From positions 1 to 31,686 of IMG/VR virus record IMGVR_UViG_3300017760_000041: 31,686 bases of DNA. One strand, written 5' to 3'. Both the position numbers and the translations under genes were made by a program. The DNA comes from a virus. The notes beneath the pieces were generated by a model. That model had not been told where the DNA came from. It saw only the letters and a program-made list of their open reading frames with translations, and did not search any database. How positions within the stretch are numbered: position 1 is the stretch's first letter; every line of letters starts with the position of its first letter. Positions 6,612 through 16,476 of the stretch are shown here, in pieces.

Positions 6612-7484
6612 TTAACTGTTTTTCATTCCGTATAAGTGATATTTACCACTAGCAATATTTCCTGATTGCGGTAAAAATTGAACTCCACTTAAAGCACTTG
6701 TACTTGTATTTCTTCCAAAGAAATTTGAATGCAATATTTTAGAAGCAGTCATATGATGAACGTATCCTTTAACTGCTTTATAAACTGTTGCGTCTAGTGG
6801 ATTATAAATATCTACTTCACCAACTGCGTGATAATTACCAGTGTTTAAAATACCGTCACCGTTCATTCTTATTTTGGTATCAGTTGATGATGGAAAAGCA
6901 CCAGTCACTCCAGCTGAATTGATACCGCCATCATTATAACCCTCTTGGTTGATATGGAAATAATAACTAGATGAAGTAATGGCAGAACCACTTTGCATAA
7001 ATCTAAAATACATATCTGCAGATGATGATGAGTGAGTGACGTTATGAAAGAATATTTTATATACATCATAGTCACTTGTAAAAAGACCATTAAAATCTAT
7101 TGTACTTGAAGAACTTGCGGTTGCTGATCCTAAATGTACAAAGTCAGAAGATACTGTTCCCCAAGATGGATTAGCACCAGAACCACCAGTTTGTAAAACT
7201 TGACCTGCTGTTCCATATCCTAATCTTGCTAGACCAGAACCATCTCTGTATACGATGTCTCCCTGCGTAGTTAAAGTTGACGTTAAGTCAGTTCCATCAG
7301 TACCTGCTGCTGACATTTGTTGCCAATACGCTGAAGCTGATGCTGGGTTTTGATTAGTACCTGCTTGAATAGAAACATATGAAGATCCAGATAAACTAAC
7401 TACGTCATCTATAACGTATGCAGTTCCAGAGTTCCATGCACCTTTCCAATTAAATTTTATATTTCCGAGTGTAACTGTTGCCAT
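6612..7484 (-). CDS. Tail fibre/adhesin with CBM5/12-like N-terminus
   Basis: A 290-residue structural protein. Residues about 12-56 (WKGAWNSGTAYVIDDVVSLSG, SYVSIQAGTNQNP, YWQQ) follow the aromatic pattern of carbohydrate-binding modules 5/12, a fold widely reused in phage fibres. A linker with GDIVYRDGSGLARLGYGTAGQ, typical of fibre spacers, leads to a beta-rich C-terminal domain (about 115-290). AAGGAG lies upstream of the ATG. The TATAAT-plus-GTGCGT element at 7521-7532 is only 36 bases before the start, so the gene may have its own promoter. The binding target is unknown. Confidence 0.65.
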   Translation of the reverse strand: MATVTLGNIKFNWKGAWNSGTAYVIDDVVSLSGSSYVSIQAGTNQNPASASAYWQQMSAAGTDGTDLTSTLTTQGDIVYRDGSGLARLGYGTAGQVLQTGGSGANPSWGTVSSDFVHLGSATASSSSTIDFNGLFTSDYDVYKIFFHNVTHSSSSADMYFRFMQSGSAITSSSYYFHINQEGYNDGGINSAGVTGAFPSSTDTKIRMNGDGILNTGNYHAVGEVDIYNPLDATVYKAVKGYVHHMTASKILHSNFFGRNTSTSALSGVQFLPQSGNIASGKYHLYGMKNS

Positions 7485-7520
7485 ATCTTCTCCTTTTTAA
7501 ATTAATTTAAATAACATTCT

Positions 7521-7532
7521 ACGCACATTATA
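7521..7532 (-). promoter_or_regulatory. TATAAT + GTGCGT element before fibre gene
   Basis: On the minus strand a perfect TATAAT (7532 to 7527) is followed at once by GTGCGT. It overlaps the stop codon of the long fibre gene and lies 36 bases ahead of the next start at 7484. It is the clearest copy of an octamer that recurs ahead of several late genes. No consistent -35 hexamer is visible, so it may be a sigma-70-like -10, a binding site, or both. Confidence 0.45.
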
Positions 7533-9519
7533 CAGTAGCTGTTAGTTTTCCATTACTAATAGACCAAACAAATCCAGAAGCTGCATATTGTACGTCAATA
7601 AAAGATTCGTATTCTGTTTGTGTAATATTATCAGCACCTTCATTAGTTGTTTGTACTTGTAATGTGTTGTCAGCTGGTGTTACTGTATTAGCAGTTCCAC
7701 CCATATTAGTATGTGATGAACAATAGTAATACAAAGTAGGAGCATTAGCAGCTACTATAATAGTTACCTGTGTAGAGCTGTTATGTGTAACTCCTGTTGT
7801 ATATTCAGATCCTCCTCCATGACTACCATTTGAAGTTGTTGAAAATTTAAATGGGTGTCCAGATGGATAATTAAATATGTAAGTATTACCTTCTTCTAAA
7901 GTTAGTGTGTCTTGTGATACCCCATCAATTACAAATACACCACCAGCTACTGTTACAGTTCTAACTAATGTTGATGCTGTAAAACTTGTTTTAAATCCAT
8001 AGACTTCAGCAGATGATGCATTTGCAAACTCTAATGCATTTGCTGAGCTGTTCATAACAAGAGCTTGTCCTGATGTACCAAAACTTGCAGGAGTATCTGT
8101 TAAATCTTTAATTGAAATATTTGCTAAATTAAAAGTTCCAAACGCAACTATATCTACAACATCAGATGCTGCAAGAGCAGAAGCAAAAACTACAGATGAA
8201 CCAGAAGTTACAGTAACGTCTGTTCCATTTACCTGCTTAACCCCATTTAAATAAACGTCTACAAATCCTGCATCATATGCAAGAGTTTTATTTAAAGCTT
8301 CCGAATAACCAGTTCCAGATGCACCAGATAATGTAGTAGGCGTTCCTGTTATATTGTAAGTAAATCTATTTGATGTACCATTAACTGTAGAACCTGCTGC
8401 TGCCCAACCACCAGATTTATAAACTTTTAATTCATCAGCTGTTGTATCAAAATATAAATCACCAGCATTTAAACTTGATGTTGGTGCTGATGATGCAATC
8501 CTATATACATCAGCAAAATTTTGTACAGATGATAAATTATTATTTACATTTGTAACAGCTGCATGAGCATTAGCTAAATTTGTTAAATTTGTAATTCCAG
8601 CTAATGTTGATATTTCAGATGTTTGTCCAGCTACAGTTCCAATATTATTTGTTGGAGTAATTTGTCCAGCTACAGCAGAAATATTTGAGTTAGCTGCTGA
8701 TACTGTATCAATAGCAGTTTGTTGTGAGGTAGTAGGTACTAATTGTTTCCATTGTGTATTACCTAAGTCATACACTTTCATTACATTGTCTGATGTATTA
8801 AAGTATAAAGCTCCATCTGTAAGTGTATTACCATCATTATCTACTGAAGGATCACTAGACTTAGATCCTAAAAAATCATCATCAAATGTATCAAGTGCTG
8901 CTTCAGCTGCATTCTTTGCATTTTCTGCTGCTGTTGCAGAACCTGCAGCTGCTGTCGCTGATGTTGCTGCTGCTGTTGCTGATGTTGCTGCATTAGATTC
9001 TGCTGTAAGTAATCCAGATGCATCAACACTAAATTCTAATCCTGTACCACCAGAGTTAGCAGATAATATTTTTCCTGCAACCATATCTGGAAAAGTAAGA
9101 TTAAACGAAGAAGAAGTAGTTGCTGAAGCTCTAGGAGAAAATTTTAAATCTCTTTCGAGTTGCTGTGCCATAGCAGTAATTTTATCTAGCTCATCATTAA
9201 GAGATGCTATTTGAAATGCACCAGAAGTAGGAAAGTCTGTAGATCTAGCTATTGCTATATCTCTAGATATAGTAATTACATCATTAACAGTAGCTCCAGG
9301 CGAACCTAAAGTAATAGATCCTCCACCAGTTACACCAGCACCTGTAACAGAATATTCTGTTGCATCACTTGGAGAAGCTGCAAAACTTAATTGTGTAGCA
9401 CCATTAAATACTTTTAAGTCTGCGTTTGTAAAAAACTCAAACCCTACAGTAAAAGATGTTTGTCCAGCAGTTGCTGTATATTGTACTCGTGGTTCTACAT
9501 CTGATATATTAATTGCCAT
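7528..9519 (-). CDS. Tail fibre protein, T7 gp17-like N-terminus
   Basis: The main tail fibre, 663 residues. Residues 1 to about 130 (VEPRVQYTATAGQTSFTVGF, FFTNADLKVFNG, DVITISRDIAIARSTDF, LNDELDKITAMAQQLERDL) match the T7 tail-fibre N-terminal domain that attaches fibres to the tail tube. Then comes an alanine-rich segment with 7-residue repeats (about 177-205), two SDNVMKVYD/ADELKVYKSGGW units typical of fibre shafts, and near the C-terminus (about 515-612) a cupredoxin-like domain with His555, Cys600, His603 and Met606 in a GHPFKF...YYYCSSHTNMGG context. It starts by a TAATG overlap with the internal virion protein gene upstream. This protein probably determines host binding. Confidence 0.85.
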   Translation of the reverse strand: MAINISDVEPRVQYTATAGQTSFTVGFEFFTNADLKVFNGATQLSFAASPSDATEYSVTGAGVTGGGSITLGSPGATVNDVITISRDIAIARSTDFPTSGAFQIASLNDELDKITAMAQQLERDLKFSPRASATTSSSFNLTFPDMVAGKILSANSGGTGLEFSVDASGLLTAESNAATSATAAATSATAAAGSATAAENAKNAAEAALDTFDDDFLGSKSSDPSVDNDGNTLTDGALYFNTSDNVMKVYDLGNTQWKQLVPTTSQQTAIDTVSAANSNISAVAGQITPTNNIGTVAGQTSEISTLAGITNLTNLANAHAAVTNVNNNLSSVQNFADVYRIASSAPTSSLNAGDLYFDTTADELKVYKSGGWAAAGSTVNGTSNRFTYNITGTPTTLSGASGTGYSEALNKTLAYDAGFVDVYLNGVKQVNGTDVTVTSGSSVVFASALAASDVVDIVAFGTFNLANISIKDLTDTPASFGTSGQALVMNSSANALEFANASSAEVYGFKTSFTASTLVRTVTVAGGVFVIDGVSQDTLTLEEGNTYIFNYPSGHPFKFSTTSNGSHGGGSEYTTGVTHNSSTQVTIIVAANAPTLYYYCSSHTNMGGTANTVTPADNTLQVQTTNEGADNITQTEYESFIDVQYAASGFVWSISNGKLTATV
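8927..8989 (-). repeat. Three 21-base tandem units in fibre gene
   Basis: Three adjacent 21-base units (8927-8947, 8948-8968, 8969-8989); the last two differ at one base. They encode the 7-residue pattern AATSATA on the minus strand. Such Ala/Thr/Ser heptads usually form a trimeric helical shaft, and the copy number can vary between relatives by slippage. Confidence 0.75.
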
Positions 9520-12500
9520 TATCGAAGTCCCTTTTCTATGTCGTCAAATAACCAATCCAAGTACCATACGTTCTGAAATGGAATTAATCTACGCACATTA
9601 CGAGCTGTGTAGTGATTATATTTATTTCCACCTACGTCATACATTATGTCAAATATATTATAAATTTGTGATGCCGAAGGACCAATTAAACCAACTTTAG
9701 ATTTCATTGAAGATCCATAAGGTTTACCTTCACCAAGTAAAGGTCTAATACCAATCCTATTATCTGTAAGAGCTTCAATAGATCTATTAACATCTACATA
9801 AATTCCACCAAGTCCAGATCTATCAAAAGCAGATAGTAGTTTATCTGTAAAAGATTTTTTAGAATAATCTTTGCCAAATCTTAATTCAGTATAAACTGCA
9901 TCTACTAACATACCTGTACCCATAAGAAGTAAAGATCCAAATAAAAAATCCATATCTTTTTCTTGCATACCTCTTAACAACATTCTTTGTGTTGCTGCCA
10001 TAGCAAATTTTTTAAACTGTACAATAGTACTAGCTAACTCATAGTTCATAAATAATGGTGTATCTCCTTTACCTGGAGTTACAATTGTAATATTTATATC
10101 TTTGTTAAGAGCTGCACCAAAAGATTGTTTAGCTGCATCATCAGTCCATTCTGCAGTGTTAGCCATAAAATTATATTTTAATTTTGTACCATGCTTATCA
10201 AACTCACTAGCAATCTTTTTAGCCATAGCTTCATCAATACCAGAAGCTGCAAGTTTAGTTTTATTTTTATCTGCTAAAGTTCCTTTACCCCATTTAACTG
10301 AGTCTTCTAAAATTCTAGATCCTATAGTAACTGATGCTGCGCTTTTCATAAACTCAGTCCATCTAGACATTAAGTTAACATACATAAAATTAAAGTTAGC
10401 AGTTTTACCCATCATACCTTCTATTTTAGAAGTCATACCAAACATATCTCCAATATCAGAAAACAACATAGCTCTTTGACCTGTAACCATATCTACTGCT
10501 TCAGCAAATGATTGAGCTTCTTTTTTACCTGCTTTGAATATACCAGTTTTTTTAGATGACAACATATCTGACCACATTTCAAATTGAGTTTTAAAACCTC
10601 TTTGAATACCAGATGTCATTGCAATTCTAGCAACGTCAGCTGTTGCCGCAAAAAATCCTGTAAGCATAGTAAGAGCATTGTAATGTTTCATTGTTCTCAT
10701 AGCTCTAGAAGTCCAAGCATGAGGATCTGCAGGTAAACCATAAGTACCTCTTACAAGTTCTACACCTGCTTCTAGATCTTCTAATACTTGATTTCTTTCT
10801 TTAATAATTTTAGCTTTAGCTTCTTTATTTTTAGCTCTTACTGCTTTTAAATTATATTCATTAGCTACCTGCATAAGACCAGGAAACGTCATAGAGTTAG
10901 CTTCATCAATATATTTATATCCAAGACCATTAGGATCTCCATATTTTAAAGTAAATAAAATATCTGGAGTTACTTGTCTGTAATAAGTTTTCATTAAAGA
11001 AAATATATCACTTACAATAAAACCTTCGTCTATAAGTTTTATTTGTGTTTCTGGTAATAAATTTAATTCTCTAGATCTTGTAGCTCTTGCATATCTAGGT
11101 CTATTAAATGCATATCTTTCATATATAAGATCATTAATATCATCTGTATATTTAGTTTTTTCAAATCTTTGAAATGGAAAATGAGAAGCTAGATCATCTA
11201 CTAATACATTAAGTTTTTTTTCATTAATATACTTACCTTGTTTTATTAGATCTTCTCTAACTATATCTTTAAACAAACCTTTATTTCTATCTATATTAGT
11301 TTTATTATAAATAATATTAATATAGTCTTCTACTAACTTATCAGTTCTTTTAAGTCTTTCTTCTAACTTAGTAATTTTATTCTGTATTTCAGTTCTTGTA
11401 TACTGAGATGTAGTACCATCTACTTTAGATTTAAAAGATTTAGTACCTTCACCTTTTTTAACCATAGTTTCTAAAGTACCTTTCCAAAAAGCAAGTTCTC
11501 TTTCAATAGGTAGTTTTCTAATACCTAGATCTTGTACTTCTTTACCTATAGGTTTATAAACTTTTATATCTGTAATTCTTGCAGCAGCTGCAATCTCTGG
11601 AACATCATGTTGCATTTTATTTAATCTAGTCTTTGTAACTTCTGTTGCAAACTCTTGTAATGACATCTTATCATTAAATCTATTATGTAAGTTAATTCCT
11701 AATTCTGTTTTAGGTGACTTACCCTGTACTCTATTAATATATAAAAGATATTGTTCTTTTATTTCTTTCATAGCTTCTATGCTACCAACTTCTCTCATTC
11801 TTAATTTAGTTTCAATAGAAGCATCAGTAGATTGAAAACCATACTTTTTAGTATTTTTAAGTTTTAATAAAGGTGTATCTAATATATCTGCAATCATAGT
11901 TCTTGCAGTTTTAGATGATGCTTTAGTAGTTCTAAATACATTAGTCCATGGACCATCTTCACCAAACTTACCTAAATTACTTTTAACAAATCTTTCACCA
12001 GTAAACTCATCTATAGGTCTAGGTTGAATCTTAGACTCATTAGCAGCAGCTCCTACTGAACCAACAGTAGTTCTTTCTGTTGGATTTATAAATTTACCAT
12101 CTTCATATATCTGTTGTGTAATTTGTTTAGGTGCTGTGTGATAAGCTTTATCTGCTTCTATAACTTTTTGTTGTGTTGCAGCTCCAACACTACCTCTAGC
12201 CATTTTATTTAAAATGTAAGGTATACCATAACCACCTGCTACTACCCAAGGAACATATGAGTCATCTCTAATAGGATCTAATTGTTGCTTTGCTATTTCT
12301 TCTGCAGCAAATGCAGTACCAAATATTTTAGCTGATTGACCAACTTTAGTAAATAATAATAAAGATGATGGATCTGCAAAAGCTCCTGTTACTCTACCAA
12401 GATGATACCAAGGACTAGAATAATTTGCTTCTGCATTTTTATTTAGTTTATCTATAATAGCTGATGTTTGAGCTACACTTTTACTAAACATAAAATGATC

Positions 12501-12719
12501 ATAAAAATCTTCATAAGGTTGAATTTGTGGATCTTCTTTAGGATTGTAGTTTTCATCTGCAGGAAAATCTTGATTGTTCATTAAATATTCTATTCCAATA
12601 GCAGGTAAGTTTTCGTCCATAAACCCAGTACCAAAATCTGATATATTAAATTGTACTGGCTTCTGTTCTTTTTCAGCTATTTTACGTTCTTGATCTGGTG
12701 TTATTGGATATTGTATCAT
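9519..12719 (-). CDS. Large internal virion protein (core/ejection protein)
   Basis: A 1066-residue, lysine-rich, mostly helical protein. Position after the second giant protein and the gp14-like gene, and before the T7-type fibre, equals that of T7 gp16, the inner-core protein ejected into the cell with the DNA. I see no transglycosylase motif. Helical stretches with internal hydrophobic segments occur near 155-170 (VPWVVAGGYGIPYILNKM) and 690-712 (ALTMLTGFFAATADVARIAM), and near 945-965 (LFGSLLLMGTGMLVDAVY), which could contact the membrane during ejection. Start and stop overlap the neighbours by 4 and 1 bases. Role is inferred from synteny and size. Confidence 0.7.
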   Translation of the reverse strand: MIQYPITPDQERKIAEKEQKPVQFNISDFGTGFMDENLPAIGIEYLMNNQDFPADENYNPKEDPQIQPYEDFYDHFMFSKSVAQTSAIIDKLNKNAEANYSSPWYHLGRVTGAFADPSSLLLFTKVGQSAKIFGTAFAAEEIAKQQLDPIRDDSYVPWVVAGGYGIPYILNKMARGSVGAATQQKVIEADKAYHTAPKQITQQIYEDGKFINPTERTTVGSVGAAANESKIQPRPIDEFTGERFVKSNLGKFGEDGPWTNVFRTTKASSKTARTMIADILDTPLLKLKNTKKYGFQSTDASIETKLRMREVGSIEAMKEIKEQYLLYINRVQGKSPKTELGINLHNRFNDKMSLQEFATEVTKTRLNKMQHDVPEIAAAARITDIKVYKPIGKEVQDLGIRKLPIERELAFWKGTLETMVKKGEGTKSFKSKVDGTTSQYTRTEIQNKITKLEERLKRTDKLVEDYINIIYNKTNIDRNKGLFKDIVREDLIKQGKYINEKKLNVLVDDLASHFPFQRFEKTKYTDDINDLIYERYAFNRPRYARATRSRELNLLPETQIKLIDEGFIVSDIFSLMKTYYRQVTPDILFTLKYGDPNGLGYKYIDEANSMTFPGLMQVANEYNLKAVRAKNKEAKAKIIKERNQVLEDLEAGVELVRGTYGLPADPHAWTSRAMRTMKHYNALTMLTGFFAATADVARIAMTSGIQRGFKTQFEMWSDMLSSKKTGIFKAGKKEAQSFAEAVDMVTGQRAMLFSDIGDMFGMTSKIEGMMGKTANFNFMYVNLMSRWTEFMKSAASVTIGSRILEDSVKWGKGTLADKNKTKLAASGIDEAMAKKIASEFDKHGTKLKYNFMANTAEWTDDAAKQSFGAALNKDINITIVTPGKGDTPLFMNYELASTIVQFKKFAMAATQRMLLRGMQEKDMDFLFGSLLLMGTGMLVDAVYTELRFGKDYSKKSFTDKLLSAFDRSGLGGIYVDVNRSIEALTDNRIGIRPLLGEGKPYGSSMKSKVGLIGPSASQIYNIFDIMYDVGGNKYNHYTARNVRRLIPFQNVWYLDWLFDDIEKGLR
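9590..9600 (-). promoter_or_regulatory. TAATGTGCGTA element upstream of main fibre gene
   Basis: On the minus strand TAATGTGCGTA lies inside the end of the internal virion protein gene, 71 bases ahead of the main fibre start at 9519. It matches the element at 7521-7532 in all but the first bases of the -10-like hexamer (CGTAAT). Codons across it read Asn-Val-Arg-Arg, so protein constraint alone could also account for it. Confidence 0.3.
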
Positions 12720-15700
12720 CTAATTTTACCCAACTTACCACCATAAGAATTGATACCTAATTCATATCCTTCCATAATCATTGAGTCTAAAAACAATTGA
12801 TTACTAGGTGAATAGTAATTGTTAAATGCTTCTGATCCCATTTCATGTTCAATCATAAATTTAACTATCTTATGCATTTGTGTTGAGTCTAAAAAATTAA
12901 CTTGTGTATCTCTAGTCATTTCTGTTTTTTCTTCTAAAGCTTGTAAATATATATCTGAGTTTACAGCATATACAGAAAGTATTTCACCAAGAGTAGGTTG
13001 ATCACCATATCTTTTAGTTGTGTTATTATTAATTAAAGTAGAATTATTTATCATAACTCTAACTCCTGCTCTTATAGAGTCAATTGGACTAGCAAATACT
13101 GCTGCTTGATTACCTGTATTAACATCAGTCATTTCACCTACCCATGCAGAATCAGTTTTCATAACTGCCATATAATTGTTAGTTCTAAAAGTTAATGGCA
13201 AAGATGTATCTTGATAATTATCATATACAAATTGTTTATACTTTAATCCTAAATTAGCATTAGTATATTTCATTTTATGTGGTGGAAATACAGACTCAAT
13301 AAGTTTATCTTTTGGTGTTATTCTAGAATTAGATTGTATTCTAGCATCTAAAGATAACTTATCTTTTATTTCATTATTAATTTTAATACCTTCATCATAA
13401 TAAGGTTTTAAGTCTGCATCTATTCCTAATGTTTTGAATATAAAAGCAAATGGTTTTACTTCTGCAGGTACATCATTTAGTAATGGTATATCTGGATAAA
13501 ACTTATAATCACTTGCTTCTATACCCATTTTAATAGTTTTAAATATTACATTCTTAGCAAAAGCTTCCATACCACCATCACCATCTAAAAGATGACCATG
13601 AGTATCCATAAATTTAGAATATTTTTCTTCAGCTAATGTATTTATTAATTGTTTTCTATTACCAGATTTACCTGTAATTTGATTTACACCTGCAAATCCA
13701 GTTGGATCAAAATAATTATCACCCTCTGTTAAATTAATTAAAGTATTATTATGATTAATTTTTAAATGATAATTAGGTTGTCCATATTTATTATATGTAT
13801 TAGCAAATTCTATAATAGTATTTTGAAATCCATTATCTATTTCTGTTTTAATTATATCATTTATATTGTTAGCTTCTATTGTTGTTTTCCCAATAATAGG
13901 AAAAGCTTTTGATTCTTTAATACCAAATCTTTCTTTTTGCTCTGCATCAGATAATGTATTCATTAAATAATTACCTTGTGCAATAATAGAGTTTTCAAAA
14001 CCTTGTCCTTGAAATCCTATTGTATCTTCATATGCTTTATTAACCATTTTAATAGAACCATTTCCACTAAACTTAGTTCCAGAAAAACCTTGATCTTTTA
14101 AAACATCTAATCCTTTTAATGCTGCGTGTCTAAACAGTTTTTTACCTTCATTAGTAGTAATATCAAAATTTTTAATACCATTAAGATGAGTAAGTTGTGC
14201 AACAGTTGCTTCTAACCATTTAGATTTTACATCTTCTGTAAGAAGTGTACTTGCTCTTGATGGTAAAAGAGTTGTACCACTATTGTGAAACAAATCAGTA
14301 TATTGATTTTTTTCAGACAAAAAAAACTTCTTTGCCCACCAGGAATCTGTATTAATATCCAGATTACTAATAACACTTGAAAAAGCATCTACTACCTCAT
14401 TTGCATTAGTTGATAAATTTTGATCAATAGTAATTTTAGTTTCTTTATATTTATCTGTATCTTTAGCTATGTTATTTAATTTAGCTGCTAAAACTTTATT
14501 ATCACTTACAGCTGTTGCACCCATATTTAAACCTTCTTCATATATAAAAGCATTATCTATAGTCATATTAGGATATAAACCTTGCATATATTTATATAAA
14601 GCTAGATTTTCTCTATATATTTCTACTTGACCTTGTTCATTGTAATCTACATTTACTTTAGTATTTAATCTTTTAATTACAGCGTCTGGTGTAATATTAT
14701 AAGATTTAAGTAAAGACATAGCTTCTGCAAATTTAGGATTAGTAACATCAGTTATATTTTCATCATTAATACCATTGTTAGCTAATATAGCTTTAGCAAA
14801 ATTATCTTTTTGTGTTTCATCAATAAATTTTATTGCTTTACCATTTTTAGCATCACTAACTAATTCTTGTGTTTGTATGTGTGTTTGTATAATACCAACT
14901 GCTTCATTAAATTGAGTAGCTTTAATACCTGGAAAATTATCTGTAACATATTTAGATGGATTAGAATTTTTTGCATCTTCAAAATTAATTACATTTAATA
15001 CTCCACCAGGTTCTTGAAGTCCACTAAGATCATATGTTTTTTTAGCTAACATCATATTTTTAATTTTATCACCATTATAGTTTTCATAAAGATCAAGAGC
15101 TTTTTTAACTATATCTTTTCTATTAAACTCATTACCAATATGAGCTTTATATTTTTGATAGATAGGATTGTTTACATCTTTAGGATTTTCAAATAAATTA
15201 TCTGAAATAGCTTTACTATCTTTATTTGCTGCATAATCATTTAAATATACTAATGCTGTACCTTTATTATTATCATTAGTTAATTGTTTCATAATATTAA
15301 CAACTCTTAATACTTCAACATTTGTTAAATCGTTTTCAAGATTTTTCTTTAATGTTGTACCTTTATATCTATTAGTATTAACTAAATTTTCTTCTGCAGT
15401 ACCATACATTTCATTTATATTTTTCATTGTTGTGTTTGCAAAATAAGTATTCATTGTAAACCAACCTGCATCACCATCATTTAAAATGTTATCCATATTA
15501 GAACTAAATAAATTTTCATGATCTGTTCTACTACTAACAAAACCTTCAATAGCTTTTTGTGTATTTAAATTTTTAAAATTAGTAGAAGCATAATTTAAAT
15601 TAGCTAAATTCTTTTGTGCTAATATATTAGACGTATATTCTCTATACACTAAAGGTGTATTTGCTATTGTAGTTTTAGAATAAGCATCAACAGCATTTTT

Positions 15701-15949
15701 CATACCATCTGGATCAAACTCAAATTTGTTTTTTAAATCTAAGTAATGATTAGTAGATGTTTCGTTAAATGATGTTTTAAATTGTACAGCTGCATCTGAT
15801 TCAGCTACTTTTCTAAAAGCAGTTATAGCTTCTGCTATAGGTGTAGATATTTCTGCTGCAACATTAGTTGTAGGAAATTTAGGTACACCAATATTATCAG
15901 CTACACTTGATTTTAAATTAACTAATTTTTTACCTTCTTTTAATGCCAT
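12716..15949 (-). CDS. Giant internal virion protein
   Basis: A 1077-residue protein, very AT-rich in sequence and rich in Asn, Lys and Ile. It lies just after the gp14-like gene, the place of T7 gp15. The N-terminal 500 residues are helical and polar with no known motif. The C-terminal section (about 930-1015: YMAVMKTDSAWVGEMTD, AVFASPIDSIRAGVRVMINN, RYGDQPTLGEILSVYA) resembles the small conserved domain IRAG..L..Y....G..T...I...YAP seen in many virion-associated proteins of podoviruses. The start is coupled to the previous gene by TAATG. An ejected core protein is the best guess; no enzymatic residues are evident. Confidence 0.65.
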   Translation of the reverse strand: MALKEGKKLVNLKSSVADNIGVPKFPTTNVAAEISTPIAEAITAFRKVAESDAAVQFKTSFNETSTNHYLDLKNKFEFDPDGMKNAVDAYSKTTIANTPLVYREYTSNILAQKNLANLNYASTNFKNLNTQKAIEGFVSSRTDHENLFSSNMDNILNDGDAGWFTMNTYFANTTMKNINEMYGTAEENLVNTNRYKGTTLKKNLENDLTNVEVLRVVNIMKQLTNDNNKGTALVYLNDYAANKDSKAISDNLFENPKDVNNPIYQKYKAHIGNEFNRKDIVKKALDLYENYNGDKIKNMMLAKKTYDLSGLQEPGGVLNVINFEDAKNSNPSKYVTDNFPGIKATQFNEAVGIIQTHIQTQELVSDAKNGKAIKFIDETQKDNFAKAILANNGINDENITDVTNPKFAEAMSLLKSYNITPDAVIKRLNTKVNVDYNEQGQVEIYRENLALYKYMQGLYPNMTIDNAFIYEEGLNMGATAVSDNKVLAAKLNNIAKDTDKYKETKITIDQNLSTNANEVVDAFSSVISNLDINTDSWWAKKFFLSEKNQYTDLFHNSGTTLLPSRASTLLTEDVKSKWLEATVAQLTHLNGIKNFDITTNEGKKLFRHAALKGLDVLKDQGFSGTKFSGNGSIKMVNKAYEDTIGFQGQGFENSIIAQGNYLMNTLSDAEQKERFGIKESKAFPIIGKTTIEANNINDIIKTEIDNGFQNTIIEFANTYNKYGQPNYHLKINHNNTLINLTEGDNYFDPTGFAGVNQITGKSGNRKQLINTLAEEKYSKFMDTHGHLLDGDGGMEAFAKNVIFKTIKMGIEASDYKFYPDIPLLNDVPAEVKPFAFIFKTLGIDADLKPYYDEGIKINNEIKDKLSLDARIQSNSRITPKDKLIESVFPPHKMKYTNANLGLKYKQFVYDNYQDTSLPLTFRTNNYMAVMKTDSAWVGEMTDVNTGNQAAVFASPIDSIRAGVRVMINNSTLINNNTTKRYGDQPTLGEILSVYAVNSDIYLQALEEKTEMTRDTQVNFLDSTQMHKIVKFMIEHEMGSEAFNNYYSPSNQLFLDSMIMEGYELGINSYGGKLGKIR

Positions 15950-16476
15950 TAATTAGATCCTTCAGTTGATGTTCTTATTCCACCAAGTTTTGTCATTTCA
16001 CTATCATAACCATACTGTCCAGTTGGTTGTTTGTATGATTTAGCATATGCTGCTGTTTTAAATCCACTAGCTGCAATACTTGCATAACCACCAAACTCTT
16101 TTGCTTTACCCATAACTTTAGTTGTATAGATTTGTGTGTCTAGTTTATTATTACCACGCAACATATTGATTCTAATATTACCAATATCTTTTTGAGCTAT
16201 TCTATTTATTTCACTTTGAACAGATAAAAAACTTCTACTATCATCATTATATCCAGATCCTGCTACAATGGCTCTATTAATTTTTTGTTTTTTTAGAGCT
16301 TCTTCTCTAACATTGTTTTGGTCTTGTATAGCTTTTAATTCGTTGTATTTTTTTTCATCTTCGTAATATCTTATAGTAGCTTTGTTTGCAGCTTTCTGAG
16401 CTTGTATACCTTGATAAGTTCCTACAGCTTGAACACCAAAACTAATTACAGCTAATGTGACTGGATCAGCACTCAT
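15949..16476 (-). CDS. T7 gp14-like internal virion protein
   Basis: A 175-residue protein with the layout of T7 gp14 and its marine-podovirus counterparts: a small hydrophobic, alanine/glycine-rich N-terminus (DPVTLAVISFGVQAVGTYQGIQAQKAANKA), then a long charged helix (RYYEDEKKYNELKAIQDQNNVREEALKKQKINRAIV), a GSGYNDDSRSFLSVQSEINR segment typical of these proteins, and a small-residue-rich C-terminal part. In T7 this protein crosses the outer membrane during DNA ejection. It lies between tail tubular protein B and the giant internal proteins, exactly as in T7-like order. Confidence 0.75.
   Translation of the reverse strand: MSADPVTLAVISFGVQAVGTYQGIQAQKAANKATIRYYEDEKKYNELKAIQDQNNVREEALKKQKINRAIVAGSGYNDDSRSFLSVQSEINRIAQKDIGNIRINMLRGNNKLDTQIYTTKVMGKAKEFGGYASIAASGFKTAAYAKSYKQPTGQYGYDSEMTKLGGIRTSTEGSN

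Noticed and set aside
8927-8989. Possible CRISPR-like repeat
   Set aside because: Units are directly adjacent with no spacers and encode a protein repeat.
8786-9214. Plus-strand frame with an alanine/valine-rich product opposite the main fibre
   Set aside because: It mirrors the 21-base Ala-repeat region of the fibre gene; no ribosome site and no family.
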